From Anarhynchus alexandrinus (taxonomy: Eukaryota; Chordata; Aves; Charadriiformes; Charadriidae), in NCBI GenBank assembly GCA_008711295.1, contig VUYV01000010.1, positions 8,390,938 through 8,454,937 of the forward strand: 64,000 bases of DNA, in the 5' to 3' direction. The notes below the pieces were generated by a model. It was not told the origin of the DNA and did no database searches. It worked only from the letters and a program-made list of their open reading frames with translations. The translations under genes and the position numbers were made by a program. This document shows, in pieces, positions 36,661 to 48,560 of the stretch. Position 1 is the first letter of the stretch; each line of letters opens with the position of its first letter.

Positions 36661-37899
36661 AGAGCAGTGATGCATTTGTACTGATTTGTCACTTCTGGAA
36701 CCGGTGTAAGAGACCTGGAGTGGGAGCATGAAGGATGGAAGTGACACCAGGCTAAGGGCAAGGAACATTCACACTATATTTAGGGCAGAAGCAGATAGTG
36801 GTAACAATTGCAAGGATCATATATAATGCAGTAAAACTGTCTACCTGAAATATAAACAAAAGCCCTTTCCTGAGGCAGTGAGGGGTGATCAGTCATGTTG
36901 ACAGTCTCCTCAGCGAAGCAGCCAGGACATCTCATTCAGAAAGCACGGACAAAGTGTAGGGCACTGCTTATTCCTTTAATAGCATCCTGGAAACAGCGTC
37001 TTTGCTCTGGTGCAGAGTAAGGACTCCTCTCTAGACATTTTACATGGGCTTCATGGCTGCACCTCTGGCATTGCTACACCCTGCGCAGCACGAGGGTGGT
37101 ATACGTGCCAGGATGCAGCAGAAGATTGGAGAATTTGACTTAGTTTAGAGTATGCTCTGAATCCGAGTAACTTGTACAAGGATATATGTTGATCAGCTAT
37201 ATTGGATCCCAGGTCAAAACATAGTAATTTAACTCCTGGATGCATTCATTCTGCTTCTAGGATATTTCCTTTAGCAAGCAAAACAGCATAAACCCCAGCA
37301 GAACTGAGTCCTGCACAAATGTGCCTCAGACCTGAGGAATGAGCTCTGCTTTGATCTGCCCTTTCACATATTTTTTTCAGCCCACATGGGGCAAATGTAC
37401 TGAAAAAATTCAATATGCTTCCTGTATTGTTTTTCACGCTTTCCCAAGACATCAATTTTTGGCTACTCTCAGTGAGAAGATGCTGGCTGGATCTCAGCTA
37501 GTTCATCTTTACCCATGTTGTGCTAAAAAGGAAGACTGCCCTCATTCTTCGAGGAGTGGAAAGTAGGCAGATGCTGAGCATCGCTTCTCAGGGTAATTCC
37601 CACGTTCTGGAGAGCATCATCTTTTCCGGGCAGCACCCACAGCGCTGACAATAGTGACAGAAAGCTCTGTGAGCTGCAGGCTGCTCGGTGTGCGCCCCGT
37701 CTCATGCTAATTCTTTGCCCGGTCTACTTTTAAAAGTCTCAGAAGAATGAAATTCCACTCTGAGATATCCAGATACAATTCAAGAACAAACCCTTCAAAG
37801 TGGTAGATGGAAGGTAAGAGATACAGGGGGAACCTGATCCCCACCCTCCGTGCTCAGGAGGAAGGCATTTGATTGCAGTTTTATTGTTCTGCATGTCAA

Positions 37900-38035
37900 A
37901 ACTGACGGACCGTTAGGAACAAGGGGCTGTCTCCGGGGAAAAGCGTCCCACGGCTGGGTTAGCAGTGGTTTCTCTGGGTCCAAGAGCGAGCGGCGGGGAG
38001 AGGCTGGGGCTGGGACTGGTGGCAGCCGTGTCGCT
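37900..38035. other. CpG-dense islet
   Basis: Roughly ten CpGs in about 130 bases (GACGGACCG, TCCGGGG, AGCGTCCCACGG, GAGCGAGCGGCGGGG, GCCGTGTCGCTG). It is comparable to the islets at 32.4 and 36.5 kb and lies in repeat-free DNA. No exon could be supported. Confidence 0.4.
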
Positions 38036-40320
38036 GAATTGCTGTGCGTTACTGAGGTTCTAATTAGGAAAGTGGCCCCCTTCCTATCTCTTCCAAATCT
38101 TGGCTACCAGCCCTTCATTTACGCTCATAATAAATTCACTTGTTAATTGGAAGACGTAAATATGATGAGCTTTTGATACAGTTCAAAGGCGCAATAGCCA
38201 GTTTCTTGATTCCCAGGTTGGCAGCTGTCCTTCCTGCGTGCCCCAGAATCAAAGTGCAGCTCTTGTTCCAGCAACTGTCAGGTTTTTTACCTCTTTTGAT
38301 CAAGAGCCTGGCTGCAGAAAGAAAAAAAAAACAACCCAACACCCAACTGTTTGGATCTTTTTTCCGTACAATTATTATCACATCCATTACTCAGCAGAAG
38401 CCTGAGATGCCCTTTCATTCTTACACAAATACTTTCTTTTGGGATTCATTTAAAGTTTCCTTGTGCATGAAGTGGTCACTTGTCAGCTATCCACCTGAAG
38501 GGGTGAGGCAGAGAAAGCAATGTCAGCTAAAAAGGAACCCTGACTTCGAGCATTTAAAATGAATATTGACAAAAAGAGGGGGTGGGGAGGAGTGGGAATC
38601 AAAAGCTCGAAAATTGCTGATTAGGCAAAACCTGACTGCCTCCTGCCTATGGTAGGAAATGGCATCATTAGGAGGGATGCAACAGGGCCGCCGTTATGCA
38701 ACGCCTGGTCGGGAGCAGCAAACGGCACAGCAGTAACTCTCACTCGGACCAGAAAAGGAGGCGATTACCCTTTTGTCTGGCCTGTGAAATTTCAGCCCTG
38801 GAAAAGCCCCAGGCTATGGTGGTCCCCAAACTGGGTGACACTTGTGGTCTGCACAGCTCAGGCTGTGGTGCTCACTACCAGAGGGGCCACACAGACCAAC
38901 AGCAGGAGCCCTGCAGTGAGCACGGGTGGGATATTTTGTCTCCCTCTCGCAGATTACATCAATCCCTGTGTTAGTTAAGCTGTGGAGTCTGGTGTTTCTA
39001 TTCCTTCTCGTATTTTACCTCTAATCTGAGGGTGCAAGTGATGGCATCACCAGTAGACCAGGCGACTCAAGCATGAACGGGGATGGAGCAGCACCTCGGG
39101 CTGCTGGAGACCTCCAAAGAGACAGGGACTGGGGACACAGAGAGCTGAGCATCCTGCACAGAGCCTTCCCTCTGCAGATATTTAATGGTAAGTAGCGCTG
39201 GGGGTGCCAGTGATGATCAGCCATTATTGGTTATTAGGTGCCTCACAGCTAATGAACTGTGCTCTCAGGCTGGCTGTGCCCACGGAATAGAGGAAAAGCA
39301 TCGGGATTGGCATCTCCTGGCATTGCAGTGCCAAGAGAGACAGAGTTAACTTTCTTAAAAAAAATTAAAATCTCCAAGCATTTACTGCAAGTCAGGACTG
39401 AGACAGCGGAGGGGAAAGCTGCAGCACTGCTTCTCTGCTGTGCTGAGCAGACCCAAGCCCCTGGGATATGGATTTCAAGAGCAATAAATTCACTCTAAAA
39501 ATTTAAAGAGGATGACGCAGAAAACTTCAAAAAAACAAACAAACCAGCTCCACACAATAAAAGCCATTTCTCTCCTGACGTCTCTCTCTAGTTACGGCAT
39601 GACACATCAAGGTCAGATACCCCGTCCCACAGGAGCACAGCTTTGTACAGGGTGAAAATCGTCCCCTGATGGCGTGTGCTGCCTGGTGTTTCGTAACAAT
39701 AAACTGTACTTATATAAAACCCAGGATTCTCAGAGTGGGACATCATTTATAGCAAGCGTTCCCTCTCACAGGGCAGGAAAGCACTGAGCCGAAGTGCCTT
39801 CAGGAGGTAGGAAGTGTCAAAGAGATATTTAACCTGCAATTGCTGTTCTGAGGCCCTGTTGTGTAACTCCCATATCACACTGCCTTCCTCACGCAAAGGA
39901 GAGCTCACATCTGTAGCTCAATAAATTAGCCATTCATACCAGGAGGTTTCTCTGTGGCAGAAGCTGAACTCAACAGCAAGAATAATAATCCATATGTTTG
40001 TTATTGTGATCAGCTCCTCTGGCAGATAAAACTTAGAAATCTCTGCTGGAGCATCACGAATGCTGCAGCGCTGAAGGCCCCCGATGCTTTCCATCGGGAA
40101 AGGGGATGGGACCAAGGAGTCCCTCCCAGCCTCGAGCATTTCCACCCCATCAGTCTCCTCCACGGCTTGTTTGGCTTCCCTGCCATACTGATTTTTAGAA
40201 AATCTCTTTTTTTTTGCTTTTAATGCAGTGGGTTTTCTCGTGCGTAGTCTTCTAAATGAATGCACAGGCTGTTTCTGGCGTGCTTTAAACCTTCATGCAT
40301 TTTTAATGATTTACAAGGAA
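38036..40320. other. Unique non-coding sequence, no gene seen
   Basis: Mixed unique DNA, with A-rich patches near 38319-38340 and 39528-39545. No recognisable gene or transposon. The AT-leaning start (38100-38420) includes GTTAATTGG and TAATTAGG words but was not strong enough to call as an element. Confidence 0.6.
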
Positions 40321-40325
40321 AAGAA

Positions 40326-40432
40326 TTTTTTCTCTCTTTCTCCCTCTCTCTCTCTCCCCCCGCCTTTTCCTCCTCCTTGATTCCCTTTTTCTTTCCTTTA
40401 AAAAAAAAAAAAAGAAAAAGGAAAAGAAAAAG
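40326..40432. repeat. Pyrimidine tract switching to purine tract
   Basis: From 40326 to 40399 the plus strand is almost all T/C, with a CT-dinucleotide core near 40343-40355 and only three purines (40362, 40379, 40380). From 40400 to 40432 it is all A/G, starting with A14. The two halves are partly complementary, so the strand could fold on itself, and each half is a possible triplex former. Open frames crossing it (Lys/Arg-rich or Phe/Leu-rich) are artefacts of composition. Confidence 0.8.
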
Positions 40433-40439
40433 TAATGAC

Positions 40440-41180
40440 TTAATACATATCAAGTGGAATTGTTGGTTTGTGGTGACGGTTTTATAATTCCAGGTTCAAG
40501 TTTTTTCTATTTAATTATGCACTATAATTCTCATGAACTATAATGCAATAACAAAAGCATGCACCAGAGTTGGCATAAGTCTGTTCTTTATTAGTATGGG
40601 TATGGGTACTGTGCTTTATGTGTGAAATAAAATATTTGGAACTAATGCTGAGTCTGTTTCTTTAGAATTACACAGACCACTTCTTCCTTTAGAACACTGA
40701 AACTGGGGCTCTCTGTTCCCTGTTTGGCCTGCTTCATCCCTGATAAATTCAATTGTACTTCAGTTCATGATGCCTTACTTGTTTGTAACTGCTTTTGTAA
40801 TACCTTAATTGAATAGAGGGTTCATACATTAACCCGAAGTCCTCTATAGTGTCTTAGTTTATGAAGGTTAAAAGTGATTAACTGATGAAAGGCTGCTTGC
40901 TGTAAATATTGACATTTCCCCAACCTGCCAGGGTTTTGATTAGCTCCTGAAGTTGCCTTAACATTTTTGTTTATCAGGTTATCAGCAGTTCCAAAAGCTT
41001 ATAAGCATCAGGACTTTTCTCGTGCCAATTATCACTAATGTTTCAGACACCGAAGGCAAATGCATAATAATATATGGTTGAGTACATTCATCACCTTTGA
41101 GTGGGAGTGTGTGAGTAATATTAAGCTTGATTGCAAATATTTGCACAAATGGGACTAATTTTGCAAAAATTAATTTTTCT
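40440..41180. promoter_or_regulatory. Candidate conserved non-coding element
   Basis: Long AT-rich block with TTTAATTATGCACTATAATTC near 40510-40530, ACTATAATGCAATAAC near 40537, CTTAATTGAATAG near 40804, GTGATTAACTGATG near 40874, TTATCACTAATG near 41029 and ATAATAATATATGG near 41064. An AATAAA word at 40628 could serve as a polyadenylation signal, so a 3' UTR is an alternative reading, but I see no coding exon upstream. The regulatory role is inferred. Confidence 0.35.
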
Positions 41181-43365
41181 TTCTTCCAGGCACTTTATTT
41201 CCTTTTCATTCAGTTTTGATGATAATGCTTGTAAGTCATTTTGGTTTTTGGAAAGAAGAATAGTTTCTGGAGCAAGCAAGATTGCTTTTTACAGCTGTGA
41301 ATAGTTTATGTGCAAGATTCTGCCTTGCCCGAAAGCAGCTTGGATTTGACAGCAAGTGCTGGTGAACTTCGTAACGCTTGTAGCTGGTATTTTAGAGAAT
41401 TCCTCTGAAATCTGCCTTTGGTCCTGGCGCTGACTTCCTCAGTGTTTCCATAAGTGTTCCTGGCAATGAGTATTTAACCCTTCTGTTTACCAGAACGTTT
41501 GTAGAGATTAAAAACTCCTGAACCTGTAAAAAGTCAGATTTTGTGAGACAGCGACCTTTGAAACGCCTTGTAGGTAGCAAAACAATATCAGGTGACTTAA
41601 GTAACCTGCCATGCAGCTTGTAAAGTCAATACTATATATATATCACGTACTTTTAGCACTCTCTACTGTGAACTGCTTGCAGGTGATTCAGGGGCTTCAC
41701 AAGCAGGAGGGGAAACCCTCCCACACCCAGGAATAATGTCAGGAGCAAATTGCACCAGGGCACTGCGGATGGGTGCTTCCCTGAGGTGGGAGCTGCCGAG
41801 ATGATGGGAGCTGCCGAGATGATGGGAGCTGCCGGCATCTGCGCTGGGCTCGCAGCCGCCCTGAGCTGAGACTCTGCCTCTCCTCCAGCCTCGCTGCAGA
41901 GACTCAATGGTAAAGACTCTCCCTGCCCTTTGCCAAAGCGGTTCTCAACAGCTATCAGCTTTTTCATTTTAAATTAAGCGTTGCTATTGAGGGTTCCGGA
42001 TCCATCCTTTGCATGCCTGTTCCCACCTATGCATGTTGGGGAGGAGGCTGCCTTGCTTCTTATTAGCTTGTGATCTCCATGATTTGGTGAGATTTAAACT
42101 CCCCTGGGGTGTGACCTCACCGCTCTGTCCTCAGGTGTTCAGACCATTCTAGTCCTCTTGCATAGCTCCTGCCCTTGTAACATGTGCCAGGCTGTTTCCC
42201 AGCAAGCAGCACACCTCAGCAAAGAGTGGATGCTAAGGAAGGTTAAACCCTAGCTTGCTAGTTTCCCTTTTGATTAAAAAGAAATAAAATAAAGCCACAG
42301 GCACCCATCACTATTTTTATGATTGCTTTTCTGATGCAGAAGAGGCATTTCTTAGCTCCAATTGGTAAGATGTTCTTTTATAACTTTAAATATCTGTTTT
42401 TGTATTTGTGTTTTACTTTACAGACTGTGACTTGGCTGTGATGTGACCTGCCTAAAAGTGTGTTCTTTAGTATTTGAGAATTCTGAAAATCTTTCTAATG
42501 TAGCTGTGATTTCATCTCTGGCCGTGGCAAAGACAGACAGATGCACACACACAATGCTTCTAAAGTTTCTTGCAAGAGAAACAATTTGTAATTTAAAAAA
42601 ATTTAAAGCAATTATGTTCCTCTGGACTAGGGGACTTTCAAGGTTTGGGGCTTGTTGTTGTTGTTTTTCCTACCCAAGTAAGTTACTATGCATGTGTTCA
42701 TTTCTGTCATCCTGCTCTGAACTTCTCAAGGGCTTACGTTGCACTAAAGGAACGAATGCTGAAAATATTAGTTATGGCATTCATAAACTTCACCCTTAAG
42801 AGCTGTGACATGTTGCAGACTCACTTGTTAGTGAACAGAGAATTTCTCACTGAGTCCCAAAACTGTGACACCATCAGGGAGCCGTTGCAGAGAGCTGTGT
42901 GTTGAAACTTGCGGTGAAGCATAAAATTAAAGAATTTCTTGGGTTTTTTGTTAGGTGACAAATCTAACAATTGTTTAGGTTACCAGTATTTCACTGATTC
43001 AGAGCAATGCTCAGCAGACACCGAGATGTGATGGTTTTGGCTGAGTTCTGCTGTCCTGCATCCTTGACTGTATTTACTTGCCCACAACTCCCTTGCTTGT
43101 CCCCTACGTGTCACTTCCATTCAGCCACAGGGAATAAACATCTGGACACAGACACACTTCAGTTTCATCAGCCAGAAGCGTAGGCAGGCACCAGGCAAAG
43201 TTCTCCAACCCATGCATTGTCCTGTGCCCCTGGAGAGAAAGAGGGTAAATAAATCACCTTCTTTTTATGTATAAATGCCATTTATACTTAAACAGTGCTG
43301 CATTTTAATAAACACACTATATGGTGTGTTGCTTTAATCTTAAGAGGAAAATAGCTCTATTTTTT
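41181..43365. other. Unique non-coding sequence, no gene seen
   Basis: Unique DNA with a short TA run at 41633-41643 and an 18-base minisatellite at 41787-41834. A pyrimidine-rich tract ending in ACAG at about 42419-42423 looks like a splice acceptor, but the sequence after it has no convincing coding frame or donor. A GTTGTTGTTGTT run lies at about 42653-42665. Confidence 0.6.
41787..41834. repeat. 18-bp tandem repeat, about 2.7 copies
   Basis: The unit TGGGAGCTGCCGAGATGA occurs at 41787-41804 and 41805-41822 without differences, followed by a 12-base partial third copy to 41834. The period is a multiple of three, so it reads as a hexapeptide repeat in an open frame on the minus strand, but that frame has no other coding character. 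Probably a young minisatellite. Confidence 0.9.
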
Positions 43366-43369
43366 TGCT

Positions 43370-43637
43370 AGTTGATGATAGGATGAGGCGGAATGGCTTC
43401 AAACTGGAAGAGGGTAGATTTACATTAGATATTAGGAAGAAATTTTTCACAATGAGGGTGGTGAGACACTGGAACAGGCTGCATGGGGAGGTTGTGGCTG
43501 CCCCATCCATGGAAGTGTTTGAGGCCAGGTTGGGCGGGCTTTGAGCAACCTGGTCTGGTGGGAGGTGTCCCTGCCCAGGGCAGGGGGGTTGGAACTTGAT
43601 GATCCTTAAGGTCCCTTCCAACCTAAACCATTCTATG
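43370..43637 (+). mobile_element. CR1 LINE fragment, 3' end (5' truncated)
   Basis: The sequence has the hallmark order of an avian CR1 3' end: GATAGGATGAGGCGG start, GAGGGTAGATTTA, GATATTAGGAAGAAATTTTTC, GGGTGGTGAGACACTGGAAC, CCATCCATGGAAGTG, GAGCAACCTGGTCTGGTGGG, AGGTGTCCCTGCCC, GGGGGGTTGGAACTTGATGA, AAGGTCCCTTCCAACC and a terminal ATTCTATG at 43630-43637. CR1 elements are non-LTR retrotransposons that insert mostly as short 5'-truncated copies. This copy holds only the end of the reverse-transcriptase frame and the 3' UTR, so it cannot move. It is moderately preserved. The family subtype is not determined. Confidence 0.95.
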
Positions 43638-44844
43638 TGTTCCTAAGGGTATGTTGCACATTCAGCTGCTGGTTTACTTTTGATGGAGGACCTTTTTATT
43701 TGAAGCTGTCTTTAATATCTGTTTCTGCTCTTGTGCTCAGGCTTTAAGGTGAACCCACGGGCTGAGTGCTGCAAAGGTGCAATGGCTTCCTAAATACTAT
43801 CCTTGAGCCTCATGTGTGGAAAAGACGTGTTGCTGCCTGCTCTAAGGGGTGGGCACTGTATTTGGGTGGATAAGCTGAAGGCATTGCCAACATCTGCCTG
43901 GCATTAAGGCAGCAAAGCAGCCAAGTTTCTCTGGCAGTGAAGGGGTCTGTGCCACCTCCTTGAACTCCTTGCAAAACTCAGGCCCCATTTGCTGGGAAAA
44001 GGAACCTTTTGCGTCAGCCTCACCTCCCTCACCTCTTTATGATGCCCTGAAAAGTAACCCTGCACCTCCCTGGAAGATCAGCTCTCCCTGAACACCCATC
44101 TGGCAAGGGTGAGCCACTCCGCGAAAAATGGTTGCAAAGGCTTCTCATCCTTTTGATTGAAAGGTGTTTAATGAAAATCATCTTAAATGTATCCTGAATT
44201 AGTAGCAGCCAGGCAGATGTAGCTATTCTGGTGTTGGGTGTCAAAAAAAGAAGGGGAAAAAAAAAAAGAAAAGGCACTTTATGCATCTGAGCCTCGGAAG
44301 GATGAAGCCGTGGTGCTTCCCTTGGAGCAGAGCTTCTGCTCTGCCACGTTGGATCCCATTACAGCTGCAACAGCCCCATCTAGTCTTGTTACCTTGCTCT
44401 GGCTGGCAGCAGCGTGACACCCTGTGTGGCTCAATTCGCTGCGGCATGGCACAGCCTACCCCGACGGGATGTATTATTGATGCTGTGGAAATGCAAGTGT
44501 TACAAGGGCTTTGTTCAGGGCTGCTGAGCCACTAACAGTACAGAAGTAGCTAAAAGCAGGGAGCGCCCATAAATTCACAAATGCACTTGTTTAGCCATTG
44601 ATTTAGATGTCTGGGCCTTTATTCCGGTTGCCCAAACCTCCAGTTGTGTTTTTCTTCTATCTGCAATGAGGACTGTAGGTGTTACAGGGAATCCCATGGA
44701 GAAAGAAGGACCTCAAAGGCAGCTGCAGATGAGTAGCGCTTGTAAAGCCAGCCTCGGGGGCTAAGGGGGATGGAGAAGAGAAAGGGACGTGCATGTATGA
44801 CCCTATGAGCCTGTTTCTAGCTACCAGGGAGGATAAGGAGCAAA
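43638..44844. other. Unique spacer between the two CR1 copies, no gene seen
   Basis: About 1.2 kb of ordinary sequence separating the inverted CR1 fragments. A purine run at 44243-44274 is the only simple repeat. No exon recognised. Confidence 0.6.
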
Positions 44845-44993
44845 ATAGAATCATAGAATGGTTAGAGTTGGAACGGACCTTAAGGATCATCTAGTTCCAA
44901 CCCCCCTGCCATGGGCAGGGACACCTCCCACCAGACCAGGTTGCTCAAAGCCCTGTCCAACCTGGCCTTGAACACCTCCAGGGATGGGGCATC
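44845..44993 (-). mobile_element. CR1 LINE fragment, 3' end, inverted relative to the first copy
   Basis: Reading the minus strand, the element runs CCCCATCCCTGGAGGTG, then GGCCAGGTTGG, GAGCAACCTGGTCTGGTGGG, AGGTGTCCCTGCCCATGG, GGTTGGAACTAGATGA, CCTTAAGGTCC and ends in nearly two ATTCTATG units (plus-strand 44845-44859). It is about 150 bases long, 5' truncated and non-functional. Aligned by hand against the copy at 43370-43637, I count about 13 differences over about 136 bases, so the two are roughly 90 percent identical and belong to the same or sister subfamilies. Confidence 0.95.
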
Positions 44994-45095
44994 ATCCGTG
45001 AGATTTTCGTGTCTCTTCTGAGCTGGTGAGTGTCCATTGTGTAAGCTGGTATCCAAGCTCGGAGAGAGTCCCCACAGGATTGGCAGAAGTGCCTT

Positions 45096-45186
45096 AGCGC
45101 GCTGGCTGCTACCCGAACATGCCGCCGCTGTCCCTCCACATACCTGTCACGGGCGCAGAGCCGGTCTCTGCTGCGTGGCAACGCTG
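45096..45186. other. CpG-dense islet next to CR1
   Basis: About ten CpGs in 91 bases (GCGCGC, CCCGAAC, GCCGCCGC, CACGGGCGC, GCCGG, TGCGTGG, AACGC), close to the undepleted expectation for its GC content. It contains GGCAAC, an RFX half-site. It begins roughly 100 bases past the second CR1 fragment, so it might include unrecognised older repeat DNA, though I see no match. Confidence 0.45.
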
Positions 45187-48165
45187 CTTACTGGAAAGAT
45201 TATGAGAGTCATAAAAATGTCAGCTTCTGTATTTCAGTTCTGTAAACTACACGTGCACGATGGTCTCCTCGTATCCTGTACAACCAGCGAGGGTTGGCTT
45301 CAGCTTTCTGCTTGAATAACAATGGGGACATCTCCCACCATCCTGACAAGGGTCTGCGGTGCAGGCATCTCCCTGGCATTGCTGCCCTCATGCAGTTCTG
45401 GATGGAGCTGAGCTCAAAGGGGGTTTGGGGCACGAAAGTGTGGCCAGCTGCACCTCTGCCACCCATTCAAAATAGGACATGATGGGAAAAAAGTTAACTG
45501 GAGTTTTAATGCTGCTGGTGCAGCCACATGAAACGTGTGTTGCTACTGATTGTTACCTGTGCAGAATGGGCTGGCTGTTTTGGGAGGTTACAGCAGTCGC
45601 TGCTTTGCCTTGAACAATATTAGAGCTGTTGTTTCAAAAGATGGCCACCTAAAATGCATTATTAAAGTAACATGTAGTCAGTAAATCCCTCAGTTTAGGG
45701 GCTGAATCTTGGCAGCTGCCCATCAAAAGGGAATCCCTACCCTTTGGGTCTCAAAGGGAAAACAAAAAAAAGAGGCAGGTGATTACTGTGGAGCATGGAG
45801 CTGTGTGACCGTGGGCACCAAATCTATCAAACCTTTAAGTGCACACTTAGGTTTAACATCCATCCTTATTTAGCAGGTCCAAAAGTGTTTAGGCAGATAC
45901 CTACTGGCTTTCTGGACTGGATGCAGCTGGTATGTGGGTCACAGAGACTATGCAGCTGCTCTACCTGTGGTGTATACCTGCAGCAGGTAGGGCTTACAGC
46001 AAACCACAGTCCCTTTAGCCCCCAAAGCGCTGGTTCAAGGGGAGTTGAAGGAGTTAGGAGCATGCGTAACTGCTGTGCGAGACATCAGGTCTTTGGAGCC
46101 TGATTCGCGTTCTGTTAGACTTCATATGAGCCTCTCCATTGATTTCAGGGCTTTGTATTGGTCCCTTATCTGTGATTAAAACTTTTTTAAAATGGAACTT
46201 GGCATGAAAACCAGGTGTGAGTGTTATGTTCCTGGCACAGAGCCAGCGCAGCCCCTGGTCTCCAAAGGTTGGTGGCCTTGGGTTTTGCACTACTTTGCCT
46301 ATTGTTAGAGCAATGTCCTTCTGTTATGCACTGGGGTTTTTTTGGGTTAGGTTTTTTTTTTTCTTTTTTTGCTATTTGCAAAAGTGACTGGCTTTGCACA
46401 CATGGAAGTTTTAATAATTATTCCCAAGCAGCTCTGAGAGTTTTTTAACATGGAAACAAGTTCTACATTACTCGTTAAATTGGTCAAATTTCAATAAAGT
46501 CAGGAAAACATCTTGAAAACAGCATGAATATAATTTACAAAGAAAACAATCCAAGCGTTACTGCCAAAGAGTTTTCCAACAGGAAGGAAGAAAGAATTTC
46601 TCTTTCCCCCCACATAGAATGACTGTACTGTACATTAAATTAGTGGTTTTTGGAGTGAAGGAAACCACCACAGGATCCACAATGTTAATAAGAGCAAAGC
46701 TGGTACCCGATGTGAAGATAGGTCTTGCTTCTTTGTTATCTTCCTACGCAGGTTGTGTGAATACTGGCTGCCAATATTCTTATTCCTGTAAGTAGCTCTA
46801 TATCAGCCTCTTTAGTCTAGATGAGCTGTCGCTTGCTGTGTTTTTAAATCTAGCAGTCAAACTCCATGCAGGGGCTGAAGTTTGGCAGAGGGAATCTGGA
46901 TTCTCAGCAAACATGAAGTGAATGTGATGCCCTCTTTCCCCTAATATAACGTGGTCCTTTAATTACATTTTCCTCAAAAGTGGGAAAAGGAAGACTTTGT
47001 ACGCGTCTGACACTTCTTTGTATGTTACTATCGATCTGACTGTAGTATTGTAAACGGGGATATTGCCCCTCTGCATCCCATAACAGCAACCAGTACCTGG
47101 GGGTACCCAGTGGACAGCGTGGCTTCAGTTCAGCAGGGACCTCTGCGCACCGTTAGCTCCCAAGCACACGGTCCCCTGTGTGGAGGTTGTGCTGAAATGC
47201 GTTTCCCAGAGGAAGAGGATGAGACCCAAGACCGAAGTGAAGCACAGGCCTGAGGAACGGGCTGAATGAGAGCCTGCATGGGCCAACTGCAAAACCACGG
47301 GCTGATCTGCCTACTGCAAACCTCTCTGGAGTCCTCAGGACCAGCGCTGTGTGGTGAGGCAGTGCCTGAACCAGTGTAGCCTCAGTTAAAGGGTCTCATT
47401 GCAAATGAAACCATTGTTGATTTTCCTGCTCAGAGTTCAAAGTAAAAAGATGGGGAGTACAGCAGAGCATTAATAGCAAATCTCATGTTTTTTTCTTAAT
47501 GAAGTAGATTCAAACGTATACAAGAGCGATGCCGTGCTACACGTACACGGCCACGTGAAGGGGTTGTTGTGAGTAGGTATTGACTGGAGGCATTATTGTT
47601 GTAATTACTTGTACTATCAACTCCACTACCTGCAAGGGAAATATAAAGCAGACCCAAACTTGCCTGATGATAGAACTAGATGTTAAACTGCAATCGGGTC
47701 TGGTGACCACATTCTGCAATTTTGAGATGTTTTTGCGCTGACATGAAAAGTAATCTTTCCAAGTTTTTTGCAATATAAAACTCAGACCTCAAGATCAGGG
47801 TCTGGACTGATTGCACATGCTCCCCTTCTTTTGTTGCGAGTGACAAGTTAGTCCACCCTGAACTTCAGAGACCTTTCTGTTGAAATCTCCAGCAAAATCA
47901 AGATAATTTTTGCAAAACATTTTAGCTTTCATAACAGGGTGGGTTTTTTGCTTAAAAATATCAAAACACCCCAACAAACTTTTCAGTAGAAACAGTTCCA
48001 ATGCATTTTCTCTGTCAATTTGTATATAATCTTCCCTCGAGGTTCCTTTGCAACTGATACGAATGCGGGGGGGGAGTGGGGGAAGCGGCTGTGCAAAACC
48101 CACAAACACATTTTTGGAAGTGCTGCGTTTTGTGATGAGGCTGCTGCACTGTTTGGTTTGACACT
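45187..48165. other. Unique non-coding sequence, no gene seen
   Basis: Ordinary unique DNA. T-rich low-complexity sequence lies at 46336-46370. A G8 run followed by a G5 run occurs at 48067-48082. No exon, RNA gene or transposon recognised. Confidence 0.6.
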
Positions 48166-48169
48166 TTCG

Positions 48170-48560
48170 GAAATGTTGTGAGGTTTAATTAACTAAAGCA
48201 CTTTATCATCATTAGAGAAATGGAGTTCTACAAGATTATTAGTAGACTTTTTAAGGGCAACATCTGTATAGGAAAAATTAAAATCTCAAACTATGTTTCT
48301 TACCAATAGCATTGGGGGGAGAAACATGGAAAGGGCACAGCTACTAATTAAATTATTGTGCGCTTTTTTCCCCCTTCACTGTTAGTTTAACAGCTGTGCT
48401 CCATCTCTGAGGCATATTTGTCTTTATCTTTGGCCACTTTGTCAGAGTTGGCAGGAGGAATCTTAGGTGGGGTTGTTCTCTTAGCAAATTAAACAATGAC
48501 CAAAACTTTGCTCATTTCTTCCATCATTATTTCAGATTTCCATGTCTTCATTTTGACTTA
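48170..48560. promoter_or_regulatory. Candidate conserved non-coding element
   Basis: AT-rich, repeat-free block starting with AGGTTTAATTAACTAAAGC near 48181-48199 and including TTATCATCATTAGAG near 48203-48217, CTACTAATTAAATTATTG near 48341-48358, TTAACAGCTGTGC near 48388-48400 (an E-box CAGCTG) and TTAAACAATGACC near 48488-48500 (SOX-like). No coding signal. Enhancer function is inferred from the mixture of homeodomain, bHLH and SOX words. Confidence 0.45.

Noticed and set aside
40595..40660. Possible polyadenylation site (AATAAA in a T/A-rich context)
   Set aside because: No upstream coding exon or conserved 3' UTR could be identified; AATAAA words are common throughout the window.
42390..42470. 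Splice-acceptor-like polypyrimidine tract ending in TTTACAG
   Set aside because: No open coding frame with a matching donor follows, and such tracts are frequent in AT-rich DNA.
43340..43621. 93-codon minus-strand open frame
   Set aside because: It is antisense to the CR1 3' fragment and has no coding meaning.
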